Assembly: GCF_900186465.1 (NCBI RefSeq)
Contig: NZ_LT891959.1
Location: 580,921-644,920, forward strand
Reading direction: 5' to 3'
Origin: Centipeda felix
GTDB taxonomy: Bacteria; Bacillota; Negativicutes; Selenomonadales; Selenomonadaceae
Length of the DNA stretch: 64,000 bases
Shown piece after piece: positions 7,052 through 17,065 of the stretch (positions are counted from its first letter, which is position 1; every line of letters begins with the position of its first letter). The translations under genes were made by a program, and so were the position numbers. Under the pieces are notes generated by a model. It did no database searches and had not been told where the DNA came from. It worked only from the letters and a program-made list of their open reading frames with translations.

Positions 7052-7759
7052 TTATGACATAAGCCGCTGCACAAGACGGTACACATCGGCATCGCTCAGC
7101 TGAAAACGCGCCCTGTGGTTCAGAATATATGACCGTACGACATCGCCGCGATCCGTAAAACGATCCGAACAATCCTCCAGAATCACATTTGGATGTGTAA
7201 AGAAGACTATGCCATCCACCCAGACGCGTGTGCCTACAGGCTTCAGATACTCCGCCAAGGCATGAATCTGATGCTTGAGCTGCTTGACGGGGTTCCGCAT
7301 GGCAACGGTGTAATCCGTGCCCCGCCGTCCCGTCTTCTCCTGTTCCCAATCGCCTGCGTGCGGAGTGATCGTCCCGCTGTGGTGCTTCGTATTCACGATA
7401 AAGGCGCCGTTGCATCCAATGACGACGATGCTGCAGTAGGCGCCGGGCACCTGCACATTGCTCAGGACGTGATAGCTGTCCGGCAGCTGCCGCAGGACAT
7501 CCAACGCCCGCTCCACCCCCTTGTCGCCCGAGGCAGACTTTCGATAGGCGTGCCAGAAGTGCTTGCCGACAGCCCCCGTAGCCGCAAAGGTGAGCAGCAC
7601 GGGAATGGCAACGCCCATGTGAAGCAGGTGTCCGGATAGGATGTTGCGCATCCACCACAGCCAAATCAGTAAGCAGGAAGCGCCAAAAACACCCGCGAGA
7701 AGAAGATTCCGCTGTTTCTCATGGGCAAAGGAGGATTCCCGTGCATGCAGTACCGCCAT
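7052..7759 (-). CDS. NERD domain membrane protein
   Basis: A 235-residue protein with two membrane segments near the N-terminus (LLLAGVFGASCLLIWLWWM and GVAIPVLLTFAATGAVG) and a cytoplasmic nuclease-related domain. The NERD core reads DSYHVLSNVQVPGAYCSIVV, then NGAFIVNTKHHSG; the family shares the D-x(n)-K core of endonuclease-like folds. Start ATG 7759 has AAAGG 9 nt upstream; the TTG at 7768 abuts the SD. It lies 37 nt downstream of the DEAD-box helicase on the same strand and may be in its operon. Substrate and function are unknown. A short hairpin (7034-7051) follows the stop but has no T-run. Confidence 0.75.
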   Translation of the reverse strand: MAVLHARESSFAHEKQRNLLLAGVFGASCLLIWLWWMRNILSGHLLHMGVAIPVLLTFAATGAVGKHFWHAYRKSASGDKGVERALDVLRQLPDSYHVLSNVQVPGAYCSIVVIGCNGAFIVNTKHHSGTITPHAGDWEQEKTGRRGTDYTVAMRNPVKQLKHQIHALAEYLKPVGTRVWVDGIVFFTHPNVILEDCSDRFTDRGDVVRSYILNHRARFQLSDADVYRLVQRLMS

Positions 7760-7796
7760 ATAAAACAACCTTTCTCAACGATGATATCTGCGTGCG

Positions 7797-9077
7797 TCAC
7801 CGCTTCCTGCGGCTGCGCCGCCCGATGTTCGTGACGGTCTTGCCCGCCTTTTTGCTGCGCGGCTTCGACTTCGTGCGCTTGGGCAGCGCTCGGCGTTTTG
7901 CATCGCGCGGCGGATGTGCTTTTTTCTGTGCGTCCCCCTCCCCTGCGGGCGGTGCGGGACGCTTTTTTTTCTTGACTACGTCACGGCGCAGGCATGCCTT
8001 CAGCGCCGCCTCCATCTTGCGGAGTTTTTCGTGCTGATGCGGCGCAACGAGTGTGATCGCCTTGCCCTGTGTCCCTGCGCGCCCCGTGCGGCCGATGCGG
8101 TGGATGTAGTCGGTCACCGTCGGCGGCAGGTCGTAGTTATAGACGTGGGTCACGCCCTCGATGTCGAGTCCGCGCGCCGCAATGTCCGTCGCGCAGAGGA
8201 TCTGCAGTTTTGCACTGCGGAACTGGCGCAGGACGAAACTGCGCTGCGTCTGCGTGAGGTCGCCGCTGAGCGCATCGACGAGATAGCCACGCTGTGCGAG
8301 CTCCATCATGAGCGCACGGGTGCGCTCCTTCGTGGCGCAGAACACCATGGCAAGATACGGTGCCTCCTCGTTGATGGAGGCACAGAGGCGGTCGAGCTTG
8401 TCCCCTGCACTGACGGGTATGACGACCTGTTCGATGGCGGCGAGTGTCACGGTCTCGCCCGCGAGACGAATGTGCGCGGGGTTAGTCATGAACCGCTTGG
8501 TCAGGCGCACAATGCGCTCGGGCATCGTTGCCGAGAAGAGTGCGAGCTGATAGTCCTGTGCCGCAGCACCGAGCAGGGTCTCCACATCCTCGATGAAGCC
8601 CATCTTCAGCATCTCGTCCGCCTCATCGAGGACGACCTTGTTCACACTGCCGAGCGCAAGCGTTCCGCGCCGTACGTGATCGAGCAGACGTCCCGGCGTA
8701 CCGATGACGAGCTGCGGACTGCGGCGCAGCTTTTCCTTCTGCCGCTCGATATCCGCCCCGCCATAGATCACGACGGTGCCAATACCAAGGGGCTGGGCGA
8801 GCGGTTCGGCGACGCGCTCGATCTGGATGGCGAGCTCACGCGTCGGTGCGATGACGAGTGCCTGTGCCGCCGCGCCCTGCGGCTTGATGCGCGCAAGGAG
8901 CGGCAGGAGATAGGCGAGTGTCTTGCCCGTCCCCGTCTGCGCCTGTGCGATCACATCACGCCCCGCGCGCATGGGCGGGATCGCCTGCTCCTGCACGGGG
9001 GTCGGCTGCGTGATGCCCTGTTTTTGGAGGAGTGCGGTCAGCGTCTCCGAGATGCCGAGCTGATCGAAATGCGTCAT
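7797..9077 (-). CDS. DEAD-box ATP-dependent RNA helicase
   Basis: ATP-driven RNA unwinding protein of the CshA/DeaD/RhlE group. It shows the Q motif (GITQPTPVQEQAIP), motif I AQTGTGKT, motif Ia PTRELA, motif II DEAD, motif III SAT and motif VI HRIGRTGR. About 60 residues of Lys/Arg/Pro-rich tail follow the two RecA domains and probably bind RNA non-specifically. The ATG at 9077 overlaps the map stop (ATGA), so translation is probably coupled. The exact paralogue cannot be named from the sequence alone. Confidence 0.93.
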   Translation of the reverse strand: MTHFDQLGISETLTALLQKQGITQPTPVQEQAIPPMRAGRDVIAQAQTGTGKTLAYLLPLLARIKPQGAAAQALVIAPTRELAIQIERVAEPLAQPLGIGTVVIYGGADIERQKEKLRRSPQLVIGTPGRLLDHVRRGTLALGSVNKVVLDEADEMLKMGFIEDVETLLGAAAQDYQLALFSATMPERIVRLTKRFMTNPAHIRLAGETVTLAAIEQVVIPVSAGDKLDRLCASINEEAPYLAMVFCATKERTRALMMELAQRGYLVDALSGDLTQTQRSFVLRQFRSAKLQILCATDIAARGLDIEGVTHVYNYDLPPTVTDYIHRIGRTGRAGTQGKAITLVAPHQHEKLRKMEAALKACLRRDVVKKKKRPAPPAGEGDAQKKAHPPRDAKRRALPKRTKSKPRSKKAGKTVTNIGRRSRRKR

Positions 9078-9946
9078 GATGAAAGTACCTCTGCGCCTGT
9101 CTCTGTGATGAGAATGGTCTTTTCCCACTGCGCAGAGAGCGTCCCGTCCTTCGTCCGCACCGTCCATCCGTCCGTGCGGTCAACGGTGACATCGTAGTCG
9201 CCCGCATTGATCATCGGCTCGACCGTGAACACCATGCCCGGCACCATGAGCATCCCCGTGCCCGGCTCGCCCTCATGTGGGACGTACGGCTCCATGTGAA
9301 AGTCCTTGCCGACGCCATGACCGCCGAGTGCCGTGACGACCGAGTACCCGTTGGCATGCGCCCAGTCGCCGCACGCCGCACTCACGTCGCCGAGAAAATG
9401 CCACGGGCGCGCCGCCGCAATGCCGCGCTCCATGCACTCCTTCGTCACCTTGACGAGCCGCTCCGCTGCCGCCGGTACCTTGCCGATGAGATACATCCGC
9501 GAGGCATCCGCATAGTAGCCGTCAACGATGACGGTCGAGTCAACGTTGATGATGTCGCCCTCTTTGAGCACATCCTTGGTCGACGGAATTCCGTGGCAGA
9601 CCACGTTGTTAATCGACGTGCAGATGCTCTTGGGGAAGCCCTCAAAACCGAGGCAGGCGGGAATGCCGCCGTGTGAGACAATGTACTCATGCGCCGCACG
9701 ATCCAGCGTCTCCGTGTCAACGCCCGGTGCGACGAGCGTCCCCATGAGGTCGAGCACCGCATCGTTGATGACGGCGGCACGGCGGATGCCCGTGATATCC
9801 GCCTCGTTATTGATGATCTTGCGCGGCGGGCGCACCTGCCCCTTGATCACATCGTAGCGGATGGAGGCGATGCGCTCGTCAAAGTCCTCATGACATTTTT
9901 TATATTTCTTGCCGCTGCCGCACCAGCATAGATCGTTTCGATTCAT
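9074..9946 (-). CDS. map: Methionine aminopeptidase with N-terminal SEC-C motif
   Basis: Removes the initiator Met from nascent proteins. The first 20 residues form a SEC-C zinc motif (CWCGSGKKYKKCH), the rest a type I MetAP of about 250 residues. Metal-site residues are visible: D in NVDSTVIVDG, D in YYADAS, H in GGHGVG, E in TVEPM and E in WEKT; CHGIPS carries the substrate-site His. Start ATG 9946 has AGGAG 7 nt upstream. The SEC-C zinc finger may tether the enzyme to the ribosome (inference). It overlaps the helicase gene by 4 nt. Confidence 0.95.
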   Translation of the reverse strand: MNRNDLCWCGSGKKYKKCHEDFDERIASIRYDVIKGQVRPPRKIINNEADITGIRRAAVINDAVLDLMGTLVAPGVDTETLDRAAHEYIVSHGGIPACLGFEGFPKSICTSINNVVCHGIPSTKDVLKEGDIINVDSTVIVDGYYADASRMYLIGKVPAAAERLVKVTKECMERGIAAARPWHFLGDVSAACGDWAHANGYSVVTALGGHGVGKDFHMEPYVPHEGEPGTGMLMVPGMVFTVEPMINAGDYDVTVDRTDGWTVRTKDGTLSAQWEKTILITETGAEVLSS

Positions 9947-10047
9947 TCCTGTACTCCTTATCATCTTGGGGAATCCCAGCTATTTCTCTCCCTGCATTAT
10001 AGCCCGCCCCATTGGTGGATGTAAAGGGACGATCGCCAATAGATTTT

Positions 10048-10076
10048 TTGACAAATCTCTGTTGCCCCTGTATAAT
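10048..10076 (+). promoter_or_regulatory. brnQ promoter
   Basis: Perfect consensus TTGACA (10048-10053), 17 bp, TATAAT (10071-10076), about 50 nt before the brnQ start. Confidence 0.88.
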
Positions 10077-10125
10077 CAATTTATTAAAATTTTATGATTC
10101 TTTTGTGGATAGGAAAGCATCCAGT

Positions 10126-11448
10126 ATGAAACAGCGGCTGTCGAAAAAGGAATATCTCTTTGTCGCATCTCTCCTTTTCGGTCTGGTCTTCGGTGCGGGC
10201 AATCTGATCTTTCCCGCGTCGATGGGACAGCGGGCGGGGATGGAGATGCTGCCCGCCCTTGTCGGGTTCTGTATCACAGGCGTGGGGCTGCCCCTGCTCG
10301 GCATTGCGGCGATCAGCATCACGGCGAGCGACAGTCTCTCCGCGATCGGGAACAGGGTGGGGCGGCGTTTTTCCCTGCTCTTTACCTGCGCGCTCTATCT
10401 CTGCATCGGGCCGCTCTTCGCCATCCCGCGCACGGCGACCGTCTCCTTTCAGGTTGGCGTTCTGCCATTTGTCGCCCCTCCCCTGCACGATGTTCTGCTC
10501 CTCGTCTTTACCGCGCTCTTCTTCGCCGTGGTGCTCTTTTTCTCCCTGCGCCCGTCGGGGATTCTGATCTGGATCGGCAAGGTGCTGAATCCGCTCTTTC
10601 TCTTTTTCCTCGCTGTCATGATCGTCGCTGCACTAAGAGAGCCAATGGCCAGCGTGTGGACGATGCCGGCCACAGGAGCATACGCGGAGAATGCTTTTTT
10701 CACAGGGCTGCTCGAGGGCTATAATACGATGGATGTGCTCGCTGCTCTCGCCTATGGCAGCATCCTCGTCGACTCCATCCGTCGCCTTGGCCTCTCCTCG
10801 CCTGCTGATCTCTCCTACAGCACGATCATCTCGGGCAGTCTCAGCACGCTGCTCATGGCGCTCATCTATCTCGCGCTCACCTACGTCGGTGCACAGAGCC
10901 GCGCCGTCTACGGCATCGATGCCAACGGCGGCGATGTGCTCGCCCATATTGCAGCGCATTACTTTGGCGCGTACGGCGGCATTCTGCTTGGCATCACGAT
11001 AACCTGTGCGTGTCTCAAGACCGCCATCGGACTCGTCACAGCGTGTGCGTCCACGTTTGCCGCGCTCTTTCCGCGCAGCTTTTCCTATGCAAAATACACG
11101 GTGATCTTCGCCGCGTTCTCATTCGCCATATCGAATGTCGGCCTTAGCCGCATCATCGCGTATTCCCTCCCCGTGCTCTACTTTCTTTATCCCGTCGCTA
11201 TCGTCCTCATCGCTCTCTGTCTTATCGAGGGGCTGATCGGCTATCGCCGCCCACTCTATGTGTGGAGCATTGTCGGCACGAGTGCGGCCGCCTTCTTCGA
11301 CTTTCTCCGTGCACTGCCGCCCGCTCTGTGTACGGCAGGAGAGGCGCTTCCCCTCGCGTCCCTCGGGATGGGGTGGGTTGTGCCCGCGCTGATTGGTTTT
11401 TGTGTCGGTGCGCTCATCTGTGCATGGCAAAAAACGCGCAGCTATTGA
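10126..11448 (+). CDS. brnQ: Branched-chain amino acid transport system II carrier protein
   Basis: Cation-coupled Leu/Ile/Val uptake across the inner membrane (LIVCS family). The 440-residue length is typical and about 12 hydrophobic segments are visible. The N-terminus MKQRLSKKEYLFVASLLFG leads into FGAGNLIFPASMGQRAG, a family signature. Start ATG 10126 has AGGAAAG upstream; the frame open to 10012 runs through the promoter and is not coding. No leader or T-box was seen between promoter and start. The stop codon lies inside the -35 box of the tRNA-Ser promoter. Confidence 0.93.
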   Translation: MKQRLSKKEYLFVASLLFGLVFGAGNLIFPASMGQRAGMEMLPALVGFCITGVGLPLLGIAAISITASDSLSAIGNRVGRRFSLLFTCALYLCIGPLFAIPRTATVSFQVGVLPFVAPPLHDVLLLVFTALFFAVVLFFSLRPSGILIWIGKVLNPLFLFFLAVMIVAALREPMASVWTMPATGAYAENAFFTGLLEGYNTMDVLAALAYGSILVDSIRRLGLSSPADLSYSTIISGSLSTLLMALIYLALTYVGAQSRAVYGIDANGGDVLAHIAAHYFGAYGGILLGITITCACLKTAIGLVTACASTFAALFPRSFSYAKYTVIFAAFSFAISNVGLSRIIAYSLPVLYFLYPVAIVLIALCLIEGLIGYRRPLYVWSIVGTSAAAFFDFLRALPPALCTAGEALPLASLGMGWVVPALIGFCVGALICAWQKTRSY

Positions 11449-11473
11449 CGCGGCGACGCCTTTTTGATAGAAT
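11445..11473 (+). promoter_or_regulatory. tRNA-Ser promoter overlapping brnQ stop
   Basis: TTGACG (11445-11450), 17 bp, TAGAAT (11468-11473). The brnQ TGA stop is bases 11446-11448. Confidence 0.72.
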
Positions 11474-11502
11474 GCAAAAGTATTGTATTCCATACAGTGT
11501 AT

Positions 11503-11591
<89 letters not shown>

Positions 11592-11601
11592 TAATGAAAT
11601 G

Positions 11602-11657
11602 GTAAAGGGTTGTTATTACGAGGTCTCTGTCTTCGTAATAACAACCCTTTTTTGTCA
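11602..11657. terminator. Bidirectional terminator between tRNA-Ser and pyrR
   Basis: A stem of about 17 bp (AAAGGGTTGTTATTACGA with TCGTAATAACAACCCTTT) is flanked by TTTTTTG on the plus side and by As that become Ts on the minus side. It serves tRNA-Ser and the pyrR end of the long minus-strand operon. Confidence 0.88.
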
Positions 11658-11684
11658 AATGGGAAGGCGGTCTATCCGCCGCGT

Positions 11685-13136
<1,452 letters not shown>

Positions 13137-13140
<4 letters not shown>

Positions 13141-13604
13141 GGAAGAAACTCCTTCTTCTGCACGAAGAGCGTCCAGAGAACGCAGATCGTTCCCACCACG
13201 ATGGCGATGTCCGCGATATTAAATACCGGCCATACGCGGAAATCGATGAAGTCGATGACGTGTGCGAAGCGAATCCGATCCGCCATGTTGCTGAGCGCTC
13301 CTGCCGCAAAGGCGACGCTACCGTAGTGAATGAGTGCGCTGCCGCGCGCGAGACGCGGATAGAGAAAGAGGAATACGAAGAAGAACAGCGCGGCGGTGAG
13401 CAAAAAGAGCCACTGCTGACGCTCAAAGATCCCGAACGCAGCCCCCGCGTTCAGCACGTAGGTCAGATGGAGGTATGACGGAATGACGGGGATGCTCTCC
13501 CCCGGCAGCATGGTCGAGGCGACGTACGCTTTCACCGCTTGATCCAAAATTACTGTCCCGCCAAAGAGCAGTGCGGCCTTTCCGCACCTGATCATCGTCT
13601 TCAA
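13137..13604 (-). CDS. lspA: Lipoprotein signal peptidase II
   Basis: Aspartic membrane protease that cleaves lipoprotein signal peptides after Lgt has acted (lgt is at 60.7 kb). The 155-residue protein has four hydrophobic segments and the two catalytic regions NMADRIRFAHVIDFIDF and VFNIADIAIVVG, each with the expected Asp. The first possible start is a TTG at 13604, with AGGAGG 4 nt upstream and overlapping the divIVA stop; ATG 13595 is an alternative with long spacing (13 nt). Confidence 0.94.
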
Positions 13605-14176
13605 TCGTCCTCCTGTTTCTTCACGGCATCGTCCTTCGGTTTTATCGGCGGTGCAGGAGGTGCGGACGGTACCTTCTTCTCATGTACCATATCCGGCATC
13701 TCTGCAATGGCATCCTCGATGAGGGCCAGCTCTGCCTGCACATTGGATTTCATGCGGCGCAGGAACTGATGCTTTTCGCGGACGAGCCGCTCGTACTCCG
13801 CCACGATGGCGCGTACCTTGTCCGCAGCCTCGTCCAGCTGTGCCTTTGCCTGCAGTGTCGCCTCGCGGCGCATGTTCTGCGCCTCTTTCGCCGTCGTCTC
13901 AAGCAGGCGGTCGGCGCCCTGCTTGGCGCTCGTGCTCATCTCCTCCGCCGTTTTCTGCGCGACGACGAGCGTCTCGCGCATGCTCTGCTCGATGCGGCGG
14001 AACTCTCCGTTCGCCGAGCGTTCGCGCTCCAGCTCGCCCCGCAGGCGCTCATTTTCATCCAGTACCGCCGTGTACGCCTTCATGATCTCATTGAGAAAAT
14101 CGTTGACCTCGTTCTCGTTAAATCCGCGAAAACTCCGACCAAACTCCTTGGCATGAATATCCATCGGTGTCAGCAT
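13601..14176 (-). CDS. divIVA: Cell-division protein DivIVA
   Basis: Coiled-coil protein that recognises curved membrane and recruits division and polarity factors. The N-terminus MLTPMDIHAKEFGRSFRGF is the conserved lipid-binding head, followed by YNENEVNDFL-like FNENEVNDFLNEI and long Lys/Glu/Ala coiled coil to about residue 165. A Pro/Lys-rich tail ends the protein. Start ATG 14176 matches the family N-terminus; the frame 7 codons further upstream is not conserved. It lies in the sepF-proC-ylmH-divIVA order typical of Firmicutes. Confidence 0.95.
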   Translation of the reverse strand: MLTPMDIHAKEFGRSFRGFNENEVNDFLNEIMKAYTAVLDENERLRGELERERSANGEFRRIEQSMRETLVVAQKTAEEMSTSAKQGADRLLETTAKEAQNMRREATLQAKAQLDEAADKVRAIVAEYERLVREKHQFLRRMKSNVQAELALIEDAIAEMPDMVHEKKVPSAPPAPPIKPKDDAVKKQEDD

Positions 14177-14193
14177 CGCGCTCCCGCCTTTCT

Positions 14194-14988
14194 TCAAAAG
14201 AATCGATGCAGTACAACAACCGTGCGGCCCTTCTTCGTCTGACCGCGCACCTCAGTCACCTCGACGCGGCCGCGCCCACGCATGGAGAGGACATCTCCCT
14301 CCTTGACCGTCTTGGAGGCACTCGCCGCACTCTGCCAGTTATGCTTCACCTTATCGGCGGTGATATCGTCCGCCGCACGGCTGCGCGAGATGCCAAACCC
14401 TGCCGCGACGATGGAATCGAGCCGCAGCGACGCCACCGTCGCGCGGATCTCCTTCGTCCGCTCCTCGCGCGGTGCGATCTCCGTCAGCTCCGCAGGCACG
14501 GTCTTCACGCCGACCGCGCCGATCATCGTCAGGTTCTCAATCAGGAACGGGGCGATCTTGGCATCACAGAGGATTTTCGCCGCATCGGAGGCAGGCAGGA
14601 TGTCGCCGATCATCTCGCGCTCAATCCCCAGTCCCATCACTGCGCCGAGGACATCACGATGCGTGAGCCGGGCAAACTGCCCGTTCCACGTGGCCTCTAC
14701 GCAGACGATACCGAAATCCTCCGTCCGCCCCGCAAAGTCCCGATGGCGCAGCATCGCACGCGCACGCTCCGCCCCCTGATAGCCGCCGTCAAAGTCCAGC
14801 TGCAGATCATCATAGCTCGCGCGGATCGTCTCGGCGATCTCCTGCCCGTAAGGGTCGAGAAAGGGACTGATGCGAAATTTACGCGTCTTGACGACGGTCT
14901 CTGCGAGGTCGAGCAGGCGCACTGCCGTCTCCTCCCCTTCGCTGCCGCGATAAAAGCGGAGAATCCGCTCCTTCTGTTCTGATGCCAT
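14194..14988 (-). CDS. ylmH: YlmH-type RNA-binding protein (S4 domain)
   Basis: 264 residues. The C-terminal third is an S4 RNA-binding domain (LRLDSIVAAGFGISRSRAADDI then VKEGDVLSMRGRGRVEV). The N-terminal part matches YlmH (GYQGAERARAMLRHRD). Members of the family bind ribosomes and act in rescue of stalled translation; other work links the gene to division because of its locus. Start ATG 14988 has GGAGG 5 nt upstream. It lies between proC and divIVA. Confidence 0.9.
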   Translation of the reverse strand: MASEQKERILRFYRGSEGEETAVRLLDLAETVVKTRKFRISPFLDPYGQEIAETIRASYDDLQLDFDGGYQGAERARAMLRHRDFAGRTEDFGIVCVEATWNGQFARLTHRDVLGAVMGLGIEREMIGDILPASDAAKILCDAKIAPFLIENLTMIGAVGVKTVPAELTEIAPREERTKEIRATVASLRLDSIVAAGFGISRSRAADDITADKVKHNWQSAASASKTVKEGDVLSMRGRGRVEVTEVRGQTKKGRTVVVLHRFF

Positions 14989-15022
14989 AGTCCCCTCCTT
15001 TGGGAAATCGTCCTGCGAACTG

Positions 15023-15832
15023 TTACTCTTTGCCGAGTTCTTTCGACCGCTCCGCCGCGGCAAGAACCGTCTCGATGAGCGCGGAGCGTACGCCGGCGCG
15101 CTCCATTACGCGCAGCCCCGCCGCTGTCGTCCCTGCAGGGCTGGTCACGGCAGCGCGCAGTGCGGCGGGCGCAGTCCCATCGAGCACCATCTGTGCCGCG
15201 CCAAGCAGCGTCTGTGCAGCAAGCAAAGACGCCGTCTCGTGGCGCAGCCCCGCCGCAACGCCGCCGTCGGTCAACGCCTCGATCATGAGGAACGCATAGG
15301 CGGGACCACTGCCCGAGAGTCCCGTCACCGCATCAAGGTCATGCTCCTTTACCTCGACGACGCGTCCCGCCGTGCCGAGCACGACATTCACAGCCTCGCG
15401 TGCGGACGCATCTGCATCGTCGCTGCACGCATAAGCGGACATCCCCGCGCCGACGGCCAGCGAAGTGTTCGGCATCGCGCGGACAATCGGATGCCCCGGA
15501 TATTCTGCCGCAATCTGCGCCATCGTCAGCCCGGCCACAATGGAGATCACGAGCGCATCGCTGCGCAGCAGCGGCGCCGTCTCCCGCATTGCCGCGCGCG
15601 CAGCAGAGGGCTTTACCGCCAGAACAAGAACGTCAATACGGGGCAGAAAATCATCTGCCCCGACCTGTGCATTTACGTGATACTGCTCATGCAGTGTACA
15701 GCACCGTGCTGCCTTGTGATCTGATACATAGATCTGCGGCGATGGCACGTCCCTCTCCGCCGTCATGCCCGCGATCATCGCCTCTGCCATTGCGCCGCCA
15801 CCGATGATGCCGATCTTCCATGCGCCTTTCAT
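15023..15832 (-). CDS. proC: Pyrroline-5-carboxylate reductase
   Basis: NAD(P)H-dependent last step of proline synthesis. Rossmann motif GIIGGGAMAEAMIAGM at residues 8-23; C-terminal signature around SGSGPAYAFLMIEALTDGGVAAGL and a VTSPAGTTAAGL segment. 269 residues is normal. It starts 6 nt after the sepF stop and lies in the division cluster; the same placement (yggS-sepF-proC) is frequent in Firmicutes. Confidence 0.95.
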   Translation of the reverse strand: MKGAWKIGIIGGGAMAEAMIAGMTAERDVPSPQIYVSDHKAARCCTLHEQYHVNAQVGADDFLPRIDVLVLAVKPSAARAAMRETAPLLRSDALVISIVAGLTMAQIAAEYPGHPIVRAMPNTSLAVGAGMSAYACSDDADASAREAVNVVLGTAGRVVEVKEHDLDAVTGLSGSGPAYAFLMIEALTDGGVAAGLRHETASLLAAQTLLGAAQMVLDGTAPAALRAAVTSPAGTTAAGLRVMERAGVRSALIETVLAAAERSKELGKE

Positions 15833-15838
15833 GTGCGC

Positions 15839-16339
15839 CTACCGATCCATGAAGGGCATATTGTCCCCCAGTCGGTGTTCATCCTCGGAGTAGCTGACGT
15901 TGACGTTGCTCGGCGCACAGAGGATGACATTGTTGCTGATCTTCTTGATGTCGCCGTTGAGTGCGTATGTCGTTCCGCTGATGAAGTCGATGATGCGGTT
16001 CGCGACGCTCTTTTCCGTCTTCTCAAAATTCAGTACGACGGGTTTTTTCTTCTGGAGATTGACCGCCACCTGCTGCGCATCGTCGAACGACTGCGGCTCG
16101 ATCACCACGACGTTCATGCGGTAGGTCGCGACGACATTGTCGATCGGCGTAGCCCCTGCCGCTGCGCCTGCCGGCGGGGTAAAATCGGGAAAGCCCGAGA
16201 GATTTGCCCCTGTCTCAACGCGCTGCCGTCCCGTGCGCGAGCCGATCTCGGTCACGGGCGCAGGCTTTTTTTCTTCCCGCTCTTCGAGCTCCTCATCCTC
16301 CTCGGACGAGATGCCGAACAAATTCTTGAAAATCTTCAC
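15839..16339 (-). CDS. sepF: Cell division protein SepF
   Basis: Membrane-anchoring partner of FtsZ. The 166-residue protein begins with the amphipathic membrane helix MKIFKNLFGI, followed by an acidic linker and the SepF core (PQSFDDAQQVAVNLQKKKPV, then RIIDFISGTTYALNGDIKKI). The start codon is GTG at 16339. The position between yggS and proC is typical. Absence of ftsA or ftsZ in this window means the rest of the division machinery is elsewhere. Confidence 0.95.
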   Translation of the reverse strand: MKIFKNLFGISSEEDEELEEREEKKPAPVTEIGSRTGRQRVETGANLSGFPDFTPPAGAAAGATPIDNVVATYRMNVVVIEPQSFDDAQQVAVNLQKKKPVVLNFEKTEKSVANRIIDFISGTTYALNGDIKKISNNVILCAPSNVNVSYSEDEHRLGDNMPFMDR

Positions 16340-16345
16340 AATCCC

Positions 16346-17065
16346 TCACACTCCTAGGGTATAATTGCGTGCACCAAAAATCGCCGTGCCGACACGCACG
16401 AGATTCGCGCCCTCCTCGACGGCAATGCGATAGTCGTGTGTCATGCCCATCGAAAGGTAGCGGATGTCTGCCTTGTGCGGCTCTGCCGCCTTGATCGTGC
16501 CGTACAGCTCGTACATCGCACGAAAGAGCGGACGGCACTGCTCTACATCCTCATAATTCGGCGCAATACACATAAAACCCTGCAAGCGAACCGAATCCAT
16601 TCCATCAATTGCCGCGAGGAGCTCGTCGAGATCCTCACGGTAGACGCCGGACTTGCTCTCCTCACGCGCCAGATTAACCTGCACAAGGATATTCTGCACC
16701 TTGCCGAACTTCTCCGCCGCGCGGTTCACCGCCTGTGCAAGATGCACAGAATCAACCGAATGAATGAGGTCGAACTGGCGCACGGCGTATTTCGCCTTAT
16801 TGGTCTGCAGGTGCCCAATCAGATGCCATTTTACCTCGCGCTCAAGCGTCTCCGCTTTGTCCAGCGCCTCTTGGATGCGGTTCTCTCCGATGTTCATGAT
16901 GCCCGCATCAATGGCCTCCTGCATCGCCGCGACGGGATGGTTTTTCGTCACGGCAATCAGCTCCACAGGCGCGTCCTTCGAGACGTGCGTCCGCCGCGCC
17001 CGCGCGGCCATGATCTCGGCACGTACCTTTTGAATCTGCTCCCCGATCATCGTTCCTTCACTCAT
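16346..17065 (-). CDS. yggS: YggS family PLP-binding homeostasis protein
   Basis: 239-residue TIM-barrel protein that binds pyridoxal 5'-phosphate and helps PLP and amino-acid homeostasis. The PLP lysine is in ELIAVTKNHP, with NIGENRIQEA, WHLIGHLQTNKAKY and LSMGMTHDY as family motifs. Start ATG 17065 has GGAG 5 nt upstream and overlaps the pgeF stop (ATGA); the open frame upstream lies over pgeF. Confidence 0.94.
   Translation of the reverse strand: MSEGTMIGEQIQKVRAEIMAARARRTHVSKDAPVELIAVTKNHPVAAMQEAIDAGIMNIGENRIQEALDKAETLEREVKWHLIGHLQTNKAKYAVRQFDLIHSVDSVHLAQAVNRAAEKFGKVQNILVQVNLAREESKSGVYREDLDELLAAIDGMDSVRLQGFMCIAPNYEDVEQCRPLFRAMYELYGTIKAAEPHKADIRYLSMGMTHDYRIAVEEGANLVRVGTAIFGARNYTLGV

Noticed and set aside
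9965-10125. Leader or T-box control of brnQ
   Set aside because: Only a consensus promoter and about 50 nt of leader without a stable alternative structure.
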